Below are positions 12,021 through 23,870 of a stretch of 64,000 nt of DNA, in pieces. Origin of the DNA: Metallyticus violacea (Eukaryota; Arthropoda; Insecta; Mantodea; Metallyticidae). Position 1 is the stretch's first letter. Each line of letters opens with the position of its first letter. The position numbers and the translations under genes are program-made. The notes beneath the pieces are model-generated. The model saw nothing but the letters and a program-made list of their open reading frames with translations. It was not told the DNA's origin and searched no databases. The stretch lies in NCBI GenBank assembly GCA_030762175.1, contig CM060831.1:82219501-82283500 (forward strand), given 5' to 3'.

Positions 12021-12363
12021 TCGTCTTCTTCTTGTTTTTAGCCTTTTACAGCCCCACATGGGCCTTAGCTTACCGCGTCAACCGCTGCGTCTTCTACCTC
12101 CATCCATTGGTAGGATGCAGTATTGCTGGGGGGGGGGGGGTATGTGATCAGCATACCGCATCCCGCCGATCGCTTTATCCCGACTTACTAGATCGAAGAT
12201 CGCCACCTCTCTATCAGGCAGCTTCCCAATTGTCCTCCCGAGGCTGGGTGGATCCCGTTCCAGACCTCCCTAACTTAGAAAAATGATTAAGTAGGTACCA
12301 GGAATCGAACCCGGGCCTCGCGGCCAGAAGTCAGCAACGCTAACCACTAGACCAAGGAGGTGG
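12021..12363 (-). repeat. SINE-C copy 1
   Basis: tRNA-derived SINE of a third family. On the minus strand the head reads CTCCTTGGTCTAGTGGTTAG (tRNA-Glu/Asp-like A-box), with the B-box GGTTCGATTCC, then a body with GGTCTGGAACGGGATCC and GATCGGCGGGATGCGGTAT. A G13 run (12128-12140) interrupts the body at the place where copy 2 has C7 on the other strand. The 127-codon open frame across it is a repeat shadow. Confidence 0.85.
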
Positions 12364-12740
12364 ATAAGAATATTCTCCCTTATAGCAATTTTTTTCAGTT
12401 TATATCAGTAAATGGTACATGTCCGGGAGGTAGGTACTTTGAACTTTAAGCCTAGAAAACGCTTCTTTTCCCAATTTATCTTATGCATCACATGGACGTT
12501 AAGCACAGTACAATTTGTTGTTTTAGCAATTTTTCTCTCAAATCGTGTTATCAGCAAAACTGATGTAGTTTTAGAGCTGTATAATCAATCGCAAAGGTTT
12601 GTAAAGTATTATTTTACCCGAAAACTTAAATTTATCCATTTTTAAAGAAGATCAAATTAACCTAACGGCATATTTATATTGATAATTTTACAATCTCATG
12701 CCTGAAACAGATTCTTAGAAATTAAATAGTAATATTGCTG
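12364..12740. other. No recognisable gene
   Basis: AT-rich; one 77-codon plus frame shows no family resemblance. Confidence 0.4.
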
Positions 12741-12768
12741 TTAATAATAATAATAATAATAATAATAT
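12741..12768. repeat. (TAA)n microsatellite
   Basis: Nine perfect TAA units. Confidence 0.97.
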
Positions 12769-12830
12769 AGTTAATTTACTATGTCAAAATTTCTCTCTCC
12801 CCCTAAAGAAAATTTAGACTCAGTTTTGAC

Positions 12831-13107
12831 TGCCATGGGTGGCCGAGGTCGTTAAGGCGCGGACTCGTGAGCGGGAGGTCTGGGATTCGAATCCCGCCAA
12901 GACCGTCCTCCTTATTCGAGGTTTTTTCCAGTCCTCATAACTGTCAAATGCAGGTGAGGTAACCTAAACTTAGACCTGGAACGCTTCCTTCCTTAAAAAA
13001 AAAAATTTCTTTCCCAATATATCATTTCATTTCATGTTTCTTCTGTGTCCATCGCCTGTGGTGCCTCAGTAGTAAAAACGGTCGTTAAACACTATTCAGA
13101 AAAAAAG
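12831..13107 (+). repeat. SINE-B copy 2, near full length
   Basis: The best-preserved SINE-B head: GGGTGGCCGAGGTCGTTAAG (A-box, tRNA-Ser/Leu-like) and GGGATTCGAATCCCGCC (B-box with a perfect T-arm-like palindrome). The body follows with GGTGAGGTAACCTAAACTTA, an A11 run and the end GTCGTTAAACACTATTCAG followed by A7. Confidence 0.93.
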
Positions 13108-13721
13108 ACTGTTCACTCATGGAAGCGTAGTCTGGGCCTTGGTCTTAATCCCTTAAAATCACAGGCTATGGTCGTGGGACACCAGCGATTACTAAGTAAA
13201 CAGACATAGATAATATCCCTCCCATTAATATCATTCAAACTTCAATTCCCTTCACTGATTCTGCGAAAAAACTTGGAATTATTATAGACAGTAATCTCTG
13301 TTGGGAAACCATGTTGCTGAAATCTGCAGAAAGGCAAGTTCTCTAATCCATACGTTTAAAAGATTAAACGTGTCCCTACCCAGAATCTTAAAAAACATCT
13401 TGGTATAGTCCCTGGTGATGCTTCACTTCGACTACTGCGATTTTCTGCTCGCAGACTTAAACTGTAACCTAACGACAGCGTGTTCATAATATGTGCATAC
13501 GTTACATCTGCGATGTGCTTTTGTTCGATCATATAACACCCTCCCTTGGTTCCGCCTGAAAGACCGAAGAAACATTCATTGTGTCACACTACTTTTCAAA
13601 ATTATCCATACATCTTCTCCATCTTATCGTTTTCAAAATCTGTCTTCCTCTCATAATCTTAACACACGTTCTGAAACCCGACGCGTGCTATTATTACATT
13701 GTACCGAACATCACTTTACTC
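13108..13721 (+). mobile_element. LINE reverse transcriptase C-terminal fragment
   Basis: Conceptual translation in changing frames gives the end of a CR1/jockey-type reverse transcriptase: GLNPLKSQAMVVGH, then FTDSAKKLGIIIDSNLCWE (the KxLGxxxDxxLxW motif), HFDYCDFLLADLN and SYNTLPWFRLKDRRNIH. There is at least one in-frame stop and one frameshift, near 13408 and 13485. It is bounded by SINE-B copy 2 on the left and a 5'-truncated SINE-A on the right. It is not expected to be active. Confidence 0.8.
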
Positions 13722-13930
13722 TTTTTTCGGGCGTAAAAATCCTAAGTATGGCTTCCTTCGGAAGAGAAGTAAAGCCGTGGGTCCCGTGTCGTACATTTAC
13801 GGCATGAAAAAGAACCTCAAGACTGAAAGAAGGGGCTTCTGAGCAAAATTTGTCGGCCGTTTCACGCCCTGAATAGAATGAGACGCTGATGATGTGAGAC
13901 GTTAAAGAGCGTCCGTAAATAAACAAAACA
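13722..13930 (+). repeat. SINE-A copy 4, 5'-truncated
   Basis: It starts at the TTTTTTCGGGCGTAAAAATC block of the SINE-A body and runs to GAGCGTCCGTAAATAAAC. The tRNA-like head is absent, the usual result of incomplete reverse transcription. Confidence 0.9.
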
Positions 13931-14326
13931 ACAACTCTCTACATCTCTGCAATCGCTTTGATATGATTACTGCTCAAAAATCACTTCTCAAATTGTTGAA
14001 CATTCAGTTGAGTTTGAATTTGAATTATCAATAAAAAAGTAATAGGGGTCAATTTGACCACAACGTGGTTATAACCATGTAAAAATTAAAAAAATAATTA
14101 TAATAGCGGTATCTTTATGATCTAGGAAAAGTAATAACTTCACAATGACTTACGTTAGAGTAATAATGCATTTAAGTTTCATTCTTTGAAGTACACCAGA
14201 ATTATCACATACCTCAATTATTTCTATTAACTTAAATACAGTTCTAGCGATTCTATCGTTCTAGTGTCAATGCAAAAAAATCGCAACCTCTATAATTGGT
14301 CAATATACTGTAATTCTCTAGAAATA
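13931..14326. other. No recognisable gene
   Basis: AT-rich sequence up to the TA target site of the next mariner copy. Confidence 0.45.
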
Positions 14327-15541
14327 CGAAGATAGGTCCATAAGTTTCCGGCCTCGCCGATAAGTATTATCGCCTTCACAAAACCCTTATCTGCTGTCAC
14401 ACCTTATCTGTTAAGTAAATAATTGCAGCTGTGTTCAGTTGTTCAGATATAGTTGCATAAAGAAGGGTATGTGTAGAAGATTGTGACATGTTCAAAATGG
14501 AGTATCGAGCTGTTATTAAGTTCTTCACTAAAGAAGAACTTACTACAAATGAAATTAAACAGGGATTGGACGTGTATATGGGGAAGCACCTCCCTCATAT
14601 TCTACCGTAAAAGAATGGGCCAAACTTTGAGAAAGCATTGAAAACGAAGAATGTGTAGGTGGCCCTCGGAGATGCTCAATCCAAGGAGATCTTGTGGAAG
14701 GAGAAATTATGGAAGACCGGCGGCTCAAAGTTACAGATATAGCAGCAAGGTTGGACCTTTCTAAAACAATAGTCCTTCAAATTATTCATGAAACATTTAA
14801 ACATGAATAAGGTTAGTGCCTAGATTTCTTTCCTCAGTCCAAAAGCAGCACCGAGTCATCTGTTGTCAGGCATTTTTGGAGCTCTGCCGTGGCAACGAGA
14901 GAGAATTTCTGTAAACCATTGTTACAGGAGATGAAGCTATGGTCCTCTACTATGATTCCTTGTCCAAAAGAGAATCAATGGAGTGTCAGGCGTAAACCTG
15001 GCGAAGCACCGCCTTTAAAGACCAAGGTCACTAAGTCAACCAAGAAGATCATGACCACAATCTTTTGGGATTGTGAAGGAATACTCTTCATTGACTTCAA
15101 GGAGAGGAACACCACAGTAAATGGGGAGTACTATGCTAAACTACTGCACAGACTACGTGCTTCCATCAAAGAGAAAAGGCGAGGAAAGCTGAGTGGTGGT
15201 GTGCGCCTTCTTCACGACAACGCGCCTGTACACACAGCTCTTGTTGCAAAGGATGCTGTAAAGAAATGTGACTTCAAGGAGATCAGCCATTCACCCTACA
15301 ACCCAGATCTAGCTCCCAGTGACTATTTCCTCTTCTTACAACTCAAGAAGAACCTTTGAGGAAGGAAATTTAAGTGTGACGATGAAGTGATGGATGCTGT
15401 TTATGCACTTTTGTAGATAAGACTTGTAACTATTTTGGAGGCGGGGCAATAAAGAGTAACTATATTGAAAAGTGAAATATAGTTTTTGACTTTATCATAG
15501 CTAGAAAATGGTTAGGCCGGAAACTTATGGACCTATGCTCG
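14327..15541 (+). mobile_element. M1 mariner transposon, full length, broken
   Basis: Both terminal inverted repeats (CGAAGATAGGTCCATAAG and its near-complement ending TATGCTCG) and flanking TA are present. The transposase begins around ATG 14488 (MFKMEYRAVIKFFTKEELTT) and shifts frame near 14570 and again before 14889. The main frame 14889-15359 holds the GDEA first Asp region just upstream, LLHDNAPVHT (second Asp) and YNPDLAPSDYFLF (third Asp), then a TGA inside what should be the LRGRKF segment. The 3' end has AATAAA at 15449. It is a degraded relative of the copies at 2.9 and 31.4 kb. Confidence 0.93.
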
Positions 15542-15693
15542 TACGTTGAATTCTTGATCCTTACTAGATCCCATAAATTATTTCGCAGCGAAATGTGTGA
15601 GATATGTTAAATAATTCATAAAGGGTTATAAATATAACTTATTTTAATAAAACTTTCTTGTCCATATAAACAATATCTAATAATTATAATTAG

Positions 15694-15694
<1 letters not shown>
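15542..15694. other. AT-rich spacer
   Basis: Nothing recognisable. Confidence 0.4.

Positions 15695-15742
<48 letters not shown>
15695..15742. repeat. (AT)n microsatellite
   Basis: About 24 perfect AT units. Confidence 0.98.
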
Positions 15743-15744
<2 letters not shown>

Positions 15745-16271
15745 GTTTACTCTCTACCGCAAGACATCACACAACATATGTAAGCGGCCATAACGAAATA
15801 ATTTTCTGTGAGACAGTCGCACACATTTTGGGGTACTTAACACAACTTCCCTAGCAAAGGGAGAAACAGCATAACGTAACTGAAGGACTGTCGCGACTTT
15901 GTATAATGAAGTTAGTTCAGCACAGTTGGCTCGCTACTTTGTCGAAAATAAACACCCGACATGAAAACACAGAAGAAGAAGAAGAAGTATTAAAAATGCG
16001 ACAGGATACACGGAAATAACTCTACTGAAATGAATGGTCGATTCAAGCTTCCTATTTAGATTTTATTGCTTTCATTTGTTTTAAACGTCAAAAGAATCCA
16101 GTGCATCATTAAGAAATGTTACCCCTACTTCAAACACAATTCCAATAGAAATGTAGCCAAATTAGCGAATTATGGGACCACTTTTATTTATTTTTTTAAT
16201 CTAGCAGAACCTAAATAAACTATGGGACATTTATTTTCTTAGAAAACGTATGACGATTTATATATATACAC
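15743..16271. other. No recognisable gene
   Basis: Nothing matched; it contains a short GAA-type run near 15974. Confidence 0.4.
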
Positions 16272-16775
16272 ACTAGATAGATCCATAAGTTTCCGACCTC
16301 GCCGATAAGGAGTATCGTCTTCACAAAATCCTTATCTGTGTCATACCTTATCTGTTAAGTACGCAATTGCAGCTGTAACTGTGTTCAGTTGTTCAGATAC
16401 AGTTGCATAGAGAAGGTTATGTGTAGAAGACTGTGACATGTTCAAAATGGAGTATCGAGCTGTTATTGAGTTCTTCACAAAGGAAGGACATACTCCAAAT
16501 GAAATTAAACAGCAACTGGACGGTGTATATGGGGAAGCATCCTCCTCATATTCCACCGTAAAAGAATTGGCCAAACTTTTTCGAACGGGTCGAGAAAGCA
16601 TTGAAGACGAAGAGCGTGCAGGTCGGCCCTTGGAGATGCTCACTCCTGAAATCATTGCTCTTGTAGACGGAGAAATTATGAAAGACCGGCGGCTCAAAGC
16701 TACAGAAATAGCAGCAAGGTTGTGTCTTTCTAAAACAACAGTCCTTCGGATTATTCGTGAACATTAAGGTTAGGG
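16272..16775 (+). mobile_element. M1 mariner 5' fragment
   Basis: The 5' terminal repeat is diverged (CTAGATAGATCCATAAGTTT). The leader and the first 109 codons of transposase (16438-16767, MFKMEYRAVIEFFTKEGHTP onward) stay open through both helix-turn-helix segments (VKELAKLF and ATEIAARL) and the GRP linker. It then loses 11 bp and ends shortly after the TAAGGTTAG that follows the second HTH, so the catalytic domain is absent. A protein of only the DNA-binding half would be possible if transcribed, but nothing shows that it is. Confidence 0.9.
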
Positions 16776-16819
16776 GTTTCGATGTGGAAATTATTTGCCT
16801 AAAGTAATTGCACTACTGA

Positions 16820-17176
16820 CCACCTTCTTGGTCTAGTGGTTAGCGTTGCTAACTTTTGTTCGGGAGGCCCGGGTTCAATTATCTGCCCTTATTTAGGAAT
16901 TTCTCTAAGTTAGGAAGGTCTGGAACGGGGTCCACCCAGCCTCGCGAACAATTGGGCAGCTTCCTGAAGGAGAGGTGGCGATCTCCGATCTAGTAAGCCG
17001 CGATAAAGCGACCGGCGGGATGCGGTATGCTGATCACATACCCCCCCTGCAATACTCCCCTCTATCAATGAAATCATGTGATCGAGGTAGAAGACGAAGC
17101 GGTCGTCGGGGTAAGCTGTAGGCCCACAGGTGGCTATGGAAACACAGGTTTGAAAAGAAGAGGAAGAAGAGATTGA
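16820..17176 (+). repeat. SINE-C copy 2
   Basis: Plus-strand SINE-C. The head CTTCTTGGTCTAGTGGTTAG carries an A-box-like sequence, the eroded B-box is GGTTCAATTATC, and the body matches copy 1 through GGAACGGGGTCCACCCAGCC and GCGGGATGCGGTATGCTG to an A/G-rich tail. It lies 45 bp after the truncated mariner. Confidence 0.85.
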
Positions 17177-17977
17177 CCTGAAGTAAAAATTTGAAAATCG
17201 CTCTAGCGATGTTTATAACAATTTTTATAGTATTGTCGGGTATGCAAAGCAGTTAGATATTTTTCTTTGATGTCTTTTGTCACCTATAGACTACAGCTTA
17301 AGGAAAAGCAAATTCCTTGGGTCGGCTAATTGATATTAAATTGTTCTGGGAAGAAATGAACAATTGCAGGCTGCAAAGTGCAACTTATAGTGAAAGTTTA
17401 TTTCATGAGAAATTTCAGTTACCAGTCATAGGTCAATTTGCATACCACACTTAATAACTGAGTTTGCTTATTTTGAAACTACACCATTTTTGTTTGTAGC
17501 GCAATATGGGGCAGTAATAGTTGGCTATTTGTTTTTGTTTATCTTTTCAGTTTCCTATCGTATTGCAATTAAGTATTTGTGGCCACTTCTGCATATTTAA
17601 TTATTTGATCCCAATAAATGTGTATTTGCTAGCGGTGCGAAATTATGTTTATTTGTATTATTGATACTTAGACGTTGACAAGTGAGAAACAAGTAATAAT
17701 CAAAATATATGAATTCTCTATTAAATTAAACTTCATTGTTCCGGGTCAAGATCAAGGGGTTACAATACACATTTGGACATAATCTCTCGGTTTCTGTAAA
17801 TATTTGTTTAGACATTTAGTTAATTTTTCGATTCTCTAATGATAGAAAATAGCTCCAGATGATATCGGACGATGAAAACAGCATTGCCAATTAATATACT
17901 CAACTCTGTTGAAGTTTCCGCGACAGTCTCTTTGCAGTAGCATTGACGAAACCTACAGCACAATGTCTTCCACCGTC
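17177..17977. other. No recognisable gene
   Basis: AT-rich, with no shared repeat or coding family noticed. Confidence 0.45.
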
Positions 17978-18248
17978 GGTCCTCATGGTGTAGTGGTTAC
18001 CATACTTGCCTCTGAACCCAAGATCATGGCTTCAACCCTACCAGGACCGATGGATTTTTTCGGGTGTAAAAATCCTAAGTATGGCTTGCTTCGGAAGGGA
18101 AGTAAAGCCGTGGGTCCCGTTTCGTACATTTACGGCACGATAAAGAACCTCAAGTCTGAAAGAGAGGCCTCTGAGCAAAATTTGTCGGCCGTTTCACGCC
18201 CTGAGTTGAATGGGACGCTGATGACCTGAGATGATAAATCAAATAAAA
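17978..18248 (+). repeat. SINE-A copy 5, full length
   Basis: Head GGTCCTCATGGTGTAGTGG, a degraded B-box region, complete body and a terminus shortened to GATGATAAATCAAATAA. It abuts the R repeat that starts at about 18250. Confidence 0.9.
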
Positions 18249-18249
18249 A

Positions 18250-19120
18250 GTGTGACTTCATCTTATAATCGACCAATGAAACGAAACAAAAGTTTGAATT
18301 TTAACCAATCACAGCCGGATTACGAAGTGAAATTATCGGGAAAAAATTATCAAATCCGTTTTATCATGCGACGTGCATTTGTCTTATGGTCAGCGTAGCC
18401 AACTCTATACTTCCGCTATATAATTCCTGAACAGGCATAACTGATCACTTTTGCTAGAGGCGGTGGAGAGCTATTGATAGCAACAAAAGCATAGACAATC
18501 GGCAATCATAACACAAAATGGAGGGTTTTTCAAAGCGTTTGGTGATGTGTGAAATGTGCAAATTGATCTTATCATTTGGGGAAGTCCAAACCACAGAGTA
18601 CAAAGAAAAGTAGAGACATTGTATGTTATTTTTTTTTCTCTCTCAGTTGGTATTAGAAAATAGAACGGTAGCGATTTGTAATAGTGGACTTTTGTCCATT
18701 TCAGTCTCACGGTATCTTAACAGAAGAGATATTCATAAGTATAACAATTGTGAATATTCTGTGCGCGAATTTCAAATATATATCACGTTTATTTTTATTC
18801 TATTCATGAAATAACCCTAAACCCGTATTTTGCTCTTCTCTATTGGTATTACCGCCTGTGGTGCCTCAGTAGTAAAAACGGGCGTTAAACACTACTCAAA
18901 AAAAAAAAAAATCTATTGGTATTACTGACAATCAGCATTATTCTGTTTCAAGATTGCTTGAAAGCGTTAAATACAAATATTCAATTATTACAATTTTGTA
19001 AGTCAAGTTTAGAGGTATTATATTCAAATTCTTATTTTATTCCTGAAATAGTCCTTAATAAATATCACTCGAAAGTCTGAGCTGTTCCTGAATTTATCGT
19101 AATCTCAGACCATCTCGTGA
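18250..19120 (+). repeat. Repeat R, copy 2 (with SINE-B inserted)
   Basis: Same order of landmarks as R copy 1, with a GTGACTTCATCTTATAATCG head and a CGACCAATGAAACG block. The CACAAAATGGAGG start-like site is at about 18513. It continues past the point where copy 1 stops, through CTGAGCTGTTCCTGAATTTA to AATCTCAGACCATCTCGTG. A 61-bp SINE-B 3' end with target duplication splits it at 18851-18911. Confidence 0.8.
18851..18911 (+). repeat. SINE-B copy 3, 3' end only, with 12-bp TSD
   Basis: Just the last 47 bases of SINE-B (ACCGCCTGTGGTGCCTCAGT to ACACTACTC) and an A14 tail. It is flanked by a perfect 12-bp duplication TCTATTGGTATT at 18839-18850 and 18912-18923. The uninterrupted site is visible in the other R copies, so this is a clear insertion by target-primed reverse transcription. 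Confidence 0.96.
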
Positions 19121-19835
19121 TTTTATAAACTTTCTAAAATGAATCATTATATACTGCGAATCAAATAAGAGATAACAGAACTTTATCGAGTGTTTCAATA
19201 CTCTTAACTTTTAGGATAAATGGAGAAAGCAAACATTTTTATTGAATACAATTGAGTGAATAGTTAACTTGAGGTTGGTAAGATTGGAAATATAGATATT
19301 AATTTGGAATAATACGGTTATATTTTAAATTTAAATTGGAAGCTTTTACAAAAACAGATTAAAAGGGTGGTCTTTTGCACGTTTTACAACTACGTGAATA
19401 TATTACATGTTTAGGAATTAATGCATACAGAATGCATCTAAAAGACCAGCATTTAGGGACTTGCTATAAATAAAATCACAAGTTAAAAAGTCATACATTA
19501 TAGCGCTTATTAAGATAAGTGATGTTTTTATTATCTTTGTAAGTTTTCAGATTTATATACTTTGTCTAGATAGATCATTGTATTTTCTGTAATAATCGAG
19601 TATGTGTTGCTTATTTCAAATATTTAAGTTTTCGCATAGAAGCATTTCAGAATTTCAAGTTATCCTACCTGTGTCATCTTTTCAAAACTTGCGTCATTTT
19701 AACTTAAATAGCAATTGGAGAAACTACATATGAAATTTACTTGAGACAGCTGAGAATCGACATTCATATAAATTATTTTGTAAATTGCATTTTAAATACA
19801 CTATTTTATTTATTTATATATGGTTATATACAATC
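19121..19835. other. No recognisable gene
   Basis: AT-rich, with no family resemblance. Confidence 0.45.
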
Positions 19836-20097
19836 GGTCCTGAAGGTCACTAGACCTTTAGGGTTCTATCATGAGGTCTGGAGTTCGAATCCCGTCAGGA
19901 CCGTCTTCCCTGACAGATTTTTTCAGGTTTTCCTCAGTCCTCATAAATGGCAAATGCCGGGGAGGTACCCTAATCTTAGACCAGGAACGTTTCCTTCCTT
20001 AAAAAAATCCTTTCCCAATTTATCATTTCATCTCACGTATCATCAGTGTCACCGCCTGTGGTGCCTCAGTAGTCAAAACAGGCGTTATACAGCATTG
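19836..20097 (+). repeat. SINE-B copy 4, rearranged head
   Basis: The body is typical (CAGTCCTCATAAATGGCAAA, GGTGCCTCAGTAGTC) but the head reads GGTCCTGAAGGTCACTAGAC and does not fit the usual A-box. The B-box GAGTTCGAATCCCGTC is preserved. Confidence 0.85.
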
Positions 20098-20189
20098 TAA
20101 ACCTCGATCTTATGTGAAGATGCTAAAGAAGAACATGATGCTGGAACAGATAAAAGCTGTAGCTCCCGAAACTACAGGAAGTGGATCTC

Positions 20190-20815
20190 CGGAAAGTCTT
20201 CACTGAGACTCCATGTTAGATAGAAACCATGGAACTGGAGTGGGAGGTTTTTGTAAGCATTTTATTTATTGCTTACCTATGGGCACATGCACACAGCCTT
20301 TGATGGTGAGATAAAGGCTATTGCAGTGGCGGTCCAACAATTATCATTGAGGTAATGTGAGATGTGCTTCTCTCGAATTCAACTGTTTGCGGACCTTGCT
20401 CACATAATCTCTTTCCAGTGGGTACCTGCACACTGTATCATAGTCGAACACGCGGGCCTACATGCTAAAAACGGAGCCTTGCTGACTCCAGAGACCCGTT
20501 TCATTTTCTAAAGTTTTTGACAAATAGAAAATTTAAACATAATTTTAAGTCGGAAGCTACAGTGGAAAATAAAGAAAAAAAAATTGGGCGAGTCATAATG
20601 AGAACACTACTAGAGTACCTGACGGCTGTCGCTCGTTTTCGATTGTTGACGAAACTGACTGTCTGAGGTCCCACCTCTCTTCAAATTGTACCCTTTGTGA
20701 TTCTTGTCAACCTATGACGGCGGAACATTTGAGCGTGTGCTCTGCATTAAGTACTTTTAATTGTATGGATGAAAAATACTGGAGAGCTGTGTACTAATGG
20801 CATATGTGCTAAATT
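20190..20815 (+). mobile_element. LINE ORF2 tail with RNase H domain
   Basis: Conceptual translation in shifting frames gives AFDGEIKAIAVAVQQL, then ISFQWVPAHC, HAKNGAL and TAVARFRLLT, ending near DEKYWRA. WVPAHC plus the later HAxxxAK-like segment is the signature of the RNase H domain of jockey-type non-LTR retrotransposons, and the FRLLT to CxxC segment is their usual tail. Several frameshifts make it a dead fragment, and its upstream reverse transcriptase is missing. Confidence 0.8.
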
Positions 20816-21062
20816 GTATTTGGAATTTGTTAAACAAAAAATAAATACTTTATATATTTCTGTAACATATGAACTTGCTGAACATACTCCTATTTTTTGG
20901 AACTCCTTATTTTTAATATTTTTTCATAAGAGTATTGCCATATTATGCCCTAATCTTTAATTTGATGACAAGTTATCGATGATCCATAATGCATCTTTGT
21001 ATAGAATCCCTTCATTCAATTTGTTTCATCTTTTGATTACATATTAAAAATATGGTGCAATA

Positions 21063-21652
21063 TATACAGAGGATGCCAAAAAAGTATACACACTTCCAGC
21101 AAAGAAAAAAACTGTGTTAGCATAAAAAAAACTGAATTCACACAAACAGAAAATGACGAGCACTAATCATCTTAAACTTTTACAGTTACAACAGTTGCTC
21201 AAAATGCTCACCATTAGCGTCGATACACTTTGGAGTACGTTGAACTACTGATTGAGCAACGTTTGTGAAAGTGTCCTCATCGATTGCAGCACATGCCGTT
21301 TCAATTTCTTCCCGAAGTGCTGTCAGTGTAGCTGGTTTTCTACGGTATACAACATCCTTAAGAGTTCCGCATAGGTAGAAGTTGGACGGAGTTATATCCG
21401 GAGTTCGTTCTATTGCCTTTGAACTTCAACAACATTCTCGGTTTTCCAACACCACTTCAAAATTGCTTTCCACTGTTCAAACGATAATCTTGGTTCCATT
21501 TTGTTGTAGCAACGCTAGCATAACGTAATGTGAGTCACATCTCTTTACAGAACATCATACTACACCTTACTGTTGTTTTCGGTTCAACTTTTAATTATAT
21601 ATTAAATACATATGTACTGTGAAAATGTGTATACATTTTTTGGCATCTTCTA
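21063..21652 (-). mobile_element. Element E, copy 1 (internally deleted Tc1/mariner-like)
   Basis: Inverted ends GCCAAAAAAGTATACACAC (left) and TGTGTATACATTTTTTGGC (right). On the minus strand the start codes a short helix-turn-helix N-terminus (LSFEQWKAILKW, then ENVVEVQ). The end codes a transposase C-terminus (KPATLTALREEIETACAAI and VVQRTPKCIDANGEHFEQLL). The catalytic middle is deleted. The N-terminal part resembles the HTH known as DUF4817 in insect transposons; that link is from memory and unverified. Confidence 0.8.
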
Positions 21653-22900
21653 TATTTGACAGGTTTATTTATTTTCATTTGAAGTAGATATTGCAGAAGA
21701 AGCTTGTTAAAATGAATTGAAAATAGTTCTTTAAAACACTAAAATTAGGATTTGATAAGTGAATTAAACCAATTCGCTACTTTTTATTTACCCGATTTTC
21801 TTACCATTATAAAAATAACTATTTAGTTATTTATCGCCAAAGAGCGTATACTTCACTCACACGCTAAAACGTGCGATAACATTCAAAGTTTAATTTGCAC
21901 AAGACTTTAAATAATTTACTCTTTCCAAGCGTTTATAAAAATAGATTAGGTACCTCACTGGCATGTTCCTCATAAAAACAGAGTAGGGTTCTGTGTGTGA
22001 ACGGTACTCTTCGGACTTTCTGAACTTAATCTATGGCCTGAACAACAAATCAAGGCATCTTCTTTTTGTTTTTGATAATTTTTCTCATCGCGCAGCAAAT
22101 CTGGGTACCCAAACGAGCGCCTTAATCTGCTCTGGCTTTTCCGCTGCCAACAAATCACTAGGAAGCCAGAGAACGTGTCGTGTACGTTATCGCCAATAAT
22201 TTTTCACCGCTCACGCCCTTAAAATGTCTCTCGCCGACAGACTTAAACTAAACACGTTGCTACATGAAAGCCGCTCTAATAAAAATTAAGACTTAGGAGA
22301 AGAAGGGGGAAGGGATAAGTTGCTAAATACACTTGTTGTACACTACATCAAGTACATGGAATTTAAAAAAATATAGTTCTTTCAACTTCCACCCCATTCC
22401 TTTCATCTTCAGATAGAGTAATTCCCACAGCAACTCGATGGAAATGTGTTGCGGGTTTCAGAGGGACGAAACGTGCACAAAACCGAAATGTAAACATACG
22501 AAAGTTGTCTTACTCCGCATTAATTCTGCAAACTTTACGTATATTTTTTGTCCTTTTTAAATCTTGCAGGATATACAAAGACTGTGTTGTGCTAAATCAA
22601 CAGGTGGCATTTTTATTTTGCATATGATGTTTCTATACCGTATTTAAGAAAAGCGAAACATGTAAGTTTCTGTAGAAACAAGTTTTATTATCATCATCAT
22701 CATTCAGTAATTTCAGTAATTCCATCTTAGTGCAGCTGTTGCATAATTATTGTATTTTCAACAAACAGAGCTCTTGTGTTCGATTATTATATTGTCTAAG
22801 TATCTAAGTCAAGTATGATCAACATCGATACTTAGCAGTAAGGAACCAACTTTTGTGAAGTGAACATCTTTCAGAGTGAGTTGAAACGTGGTCCCGTAAT
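21653..22900. other. No recognisable gene
   Basis: About 1.2 kb with two overlapping short frames near 21970-22199, neither recognised, and a short ATC run near 22691-22703. Confidence 0.45.
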
Positions 22901-22939
22901 TTGAAATAATCACTTCTAAGACAAAACACGCTGATTGGT

Positions 22940-23870
22940 CACCAAGTAAAAGGAGTAAGACAGTACTACTTGAGAAGAAGTGAAAAGGTTGGATGGTGGC
23001 ACTATAAAATCAGGCATTAGGAAAGTTTTGCAAGTGTACGAAGTGACTGGAAGCACAAAAACATCTCCAAAAAGTGTCAGAAAACCAAAATCTTCTGCTC
23101 AAGGTTACCGCAGAATCTGCCGCCTTTCTCCACAAGATCGCCGACAAATAACAAAAGATATAAATGGGATCTTGAGAACTTCTGGGCCACAAATCTCTGA
23201 TCAAACAATCAGCCAAAAACTTTGAGAAAATGGTCTAACAGCGAGGACGACAAGAAAAATGCCCTATCTCAACAAAAAGCATATGGAGTGGGCTTTAGCA
23301 CACAGGGATTGGGGTAAAGTCATTTGAAGCGATGAGACGAAGATCAACATCTTTGGCATCGCGTTTGTGCTGAGGACATGTTACCTGAGTGCATCAACGC
23401 CACTATGAAGCATCCAGCTATGGGGAAACTTGGCAAGGCATGGTGTCGGGGCTTACCAGTGTTAAGAGGGCAACATTAATGCCACGAAATACCACAAAGA
23501 GTTAAACTTAATACTACGTGATTTGTTTGGAGGTGACACTCAGCGGTGCATCTTCCAGCAGTGTGACCCAAAGTGTCACACCGGTCAAATCAATCAGAAA
23601 TGGTTCTGGGACCATCATGTTACTGTCCTCCCTTGATCATAGAACAGTCCTAACCTCAACCCAATTGAAAACTTGTGGTCAAGGCCGACAGTTTTGGTGT
23701 CACGTCGAAATTCTACTAACAAAAGAGAGATGCAAGGGGGTCATCATTCAGTCGTGGGTTAGAGTGATAACACCAGAAAATATCCAGTGTTTGGTGTATT
23801 CAATGTCACTAAGGATGGAGGCTGTAATCAAATTAAAAGTATATCTAACAAAATATTTACACAAAGTACT
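22940..23870 (+). mobile_element. Tc1-like transposase pseudogene
   Basis: The first frame (22980-23225) holds a helix-turn-helix region followed by the Tc1 basic segment (GYRRICRLSPQDRRQI, then SDQTISQKL with a stop). Later pieces include KHMEWALAHRDWG, SDETKINIFG (first catalytic Asp), FQQCDPKCHT (where Tc1 elements usually have QQDN, so the second Asp is damaged) and NLNPIENLWS (the third, Glu, position of DD34E). Stops and frameshifts are frequent. No terminal inverted repeats were found by eye. Confidence 0.88.

Noticed and set aside
12831..12905. Possible functional tRNA-Ser/Leu gene
   Set aside because: A- and B-box are good, but the acceptor stem does not close and the same head recurs on other SINE-B copies; it is a SINE head.
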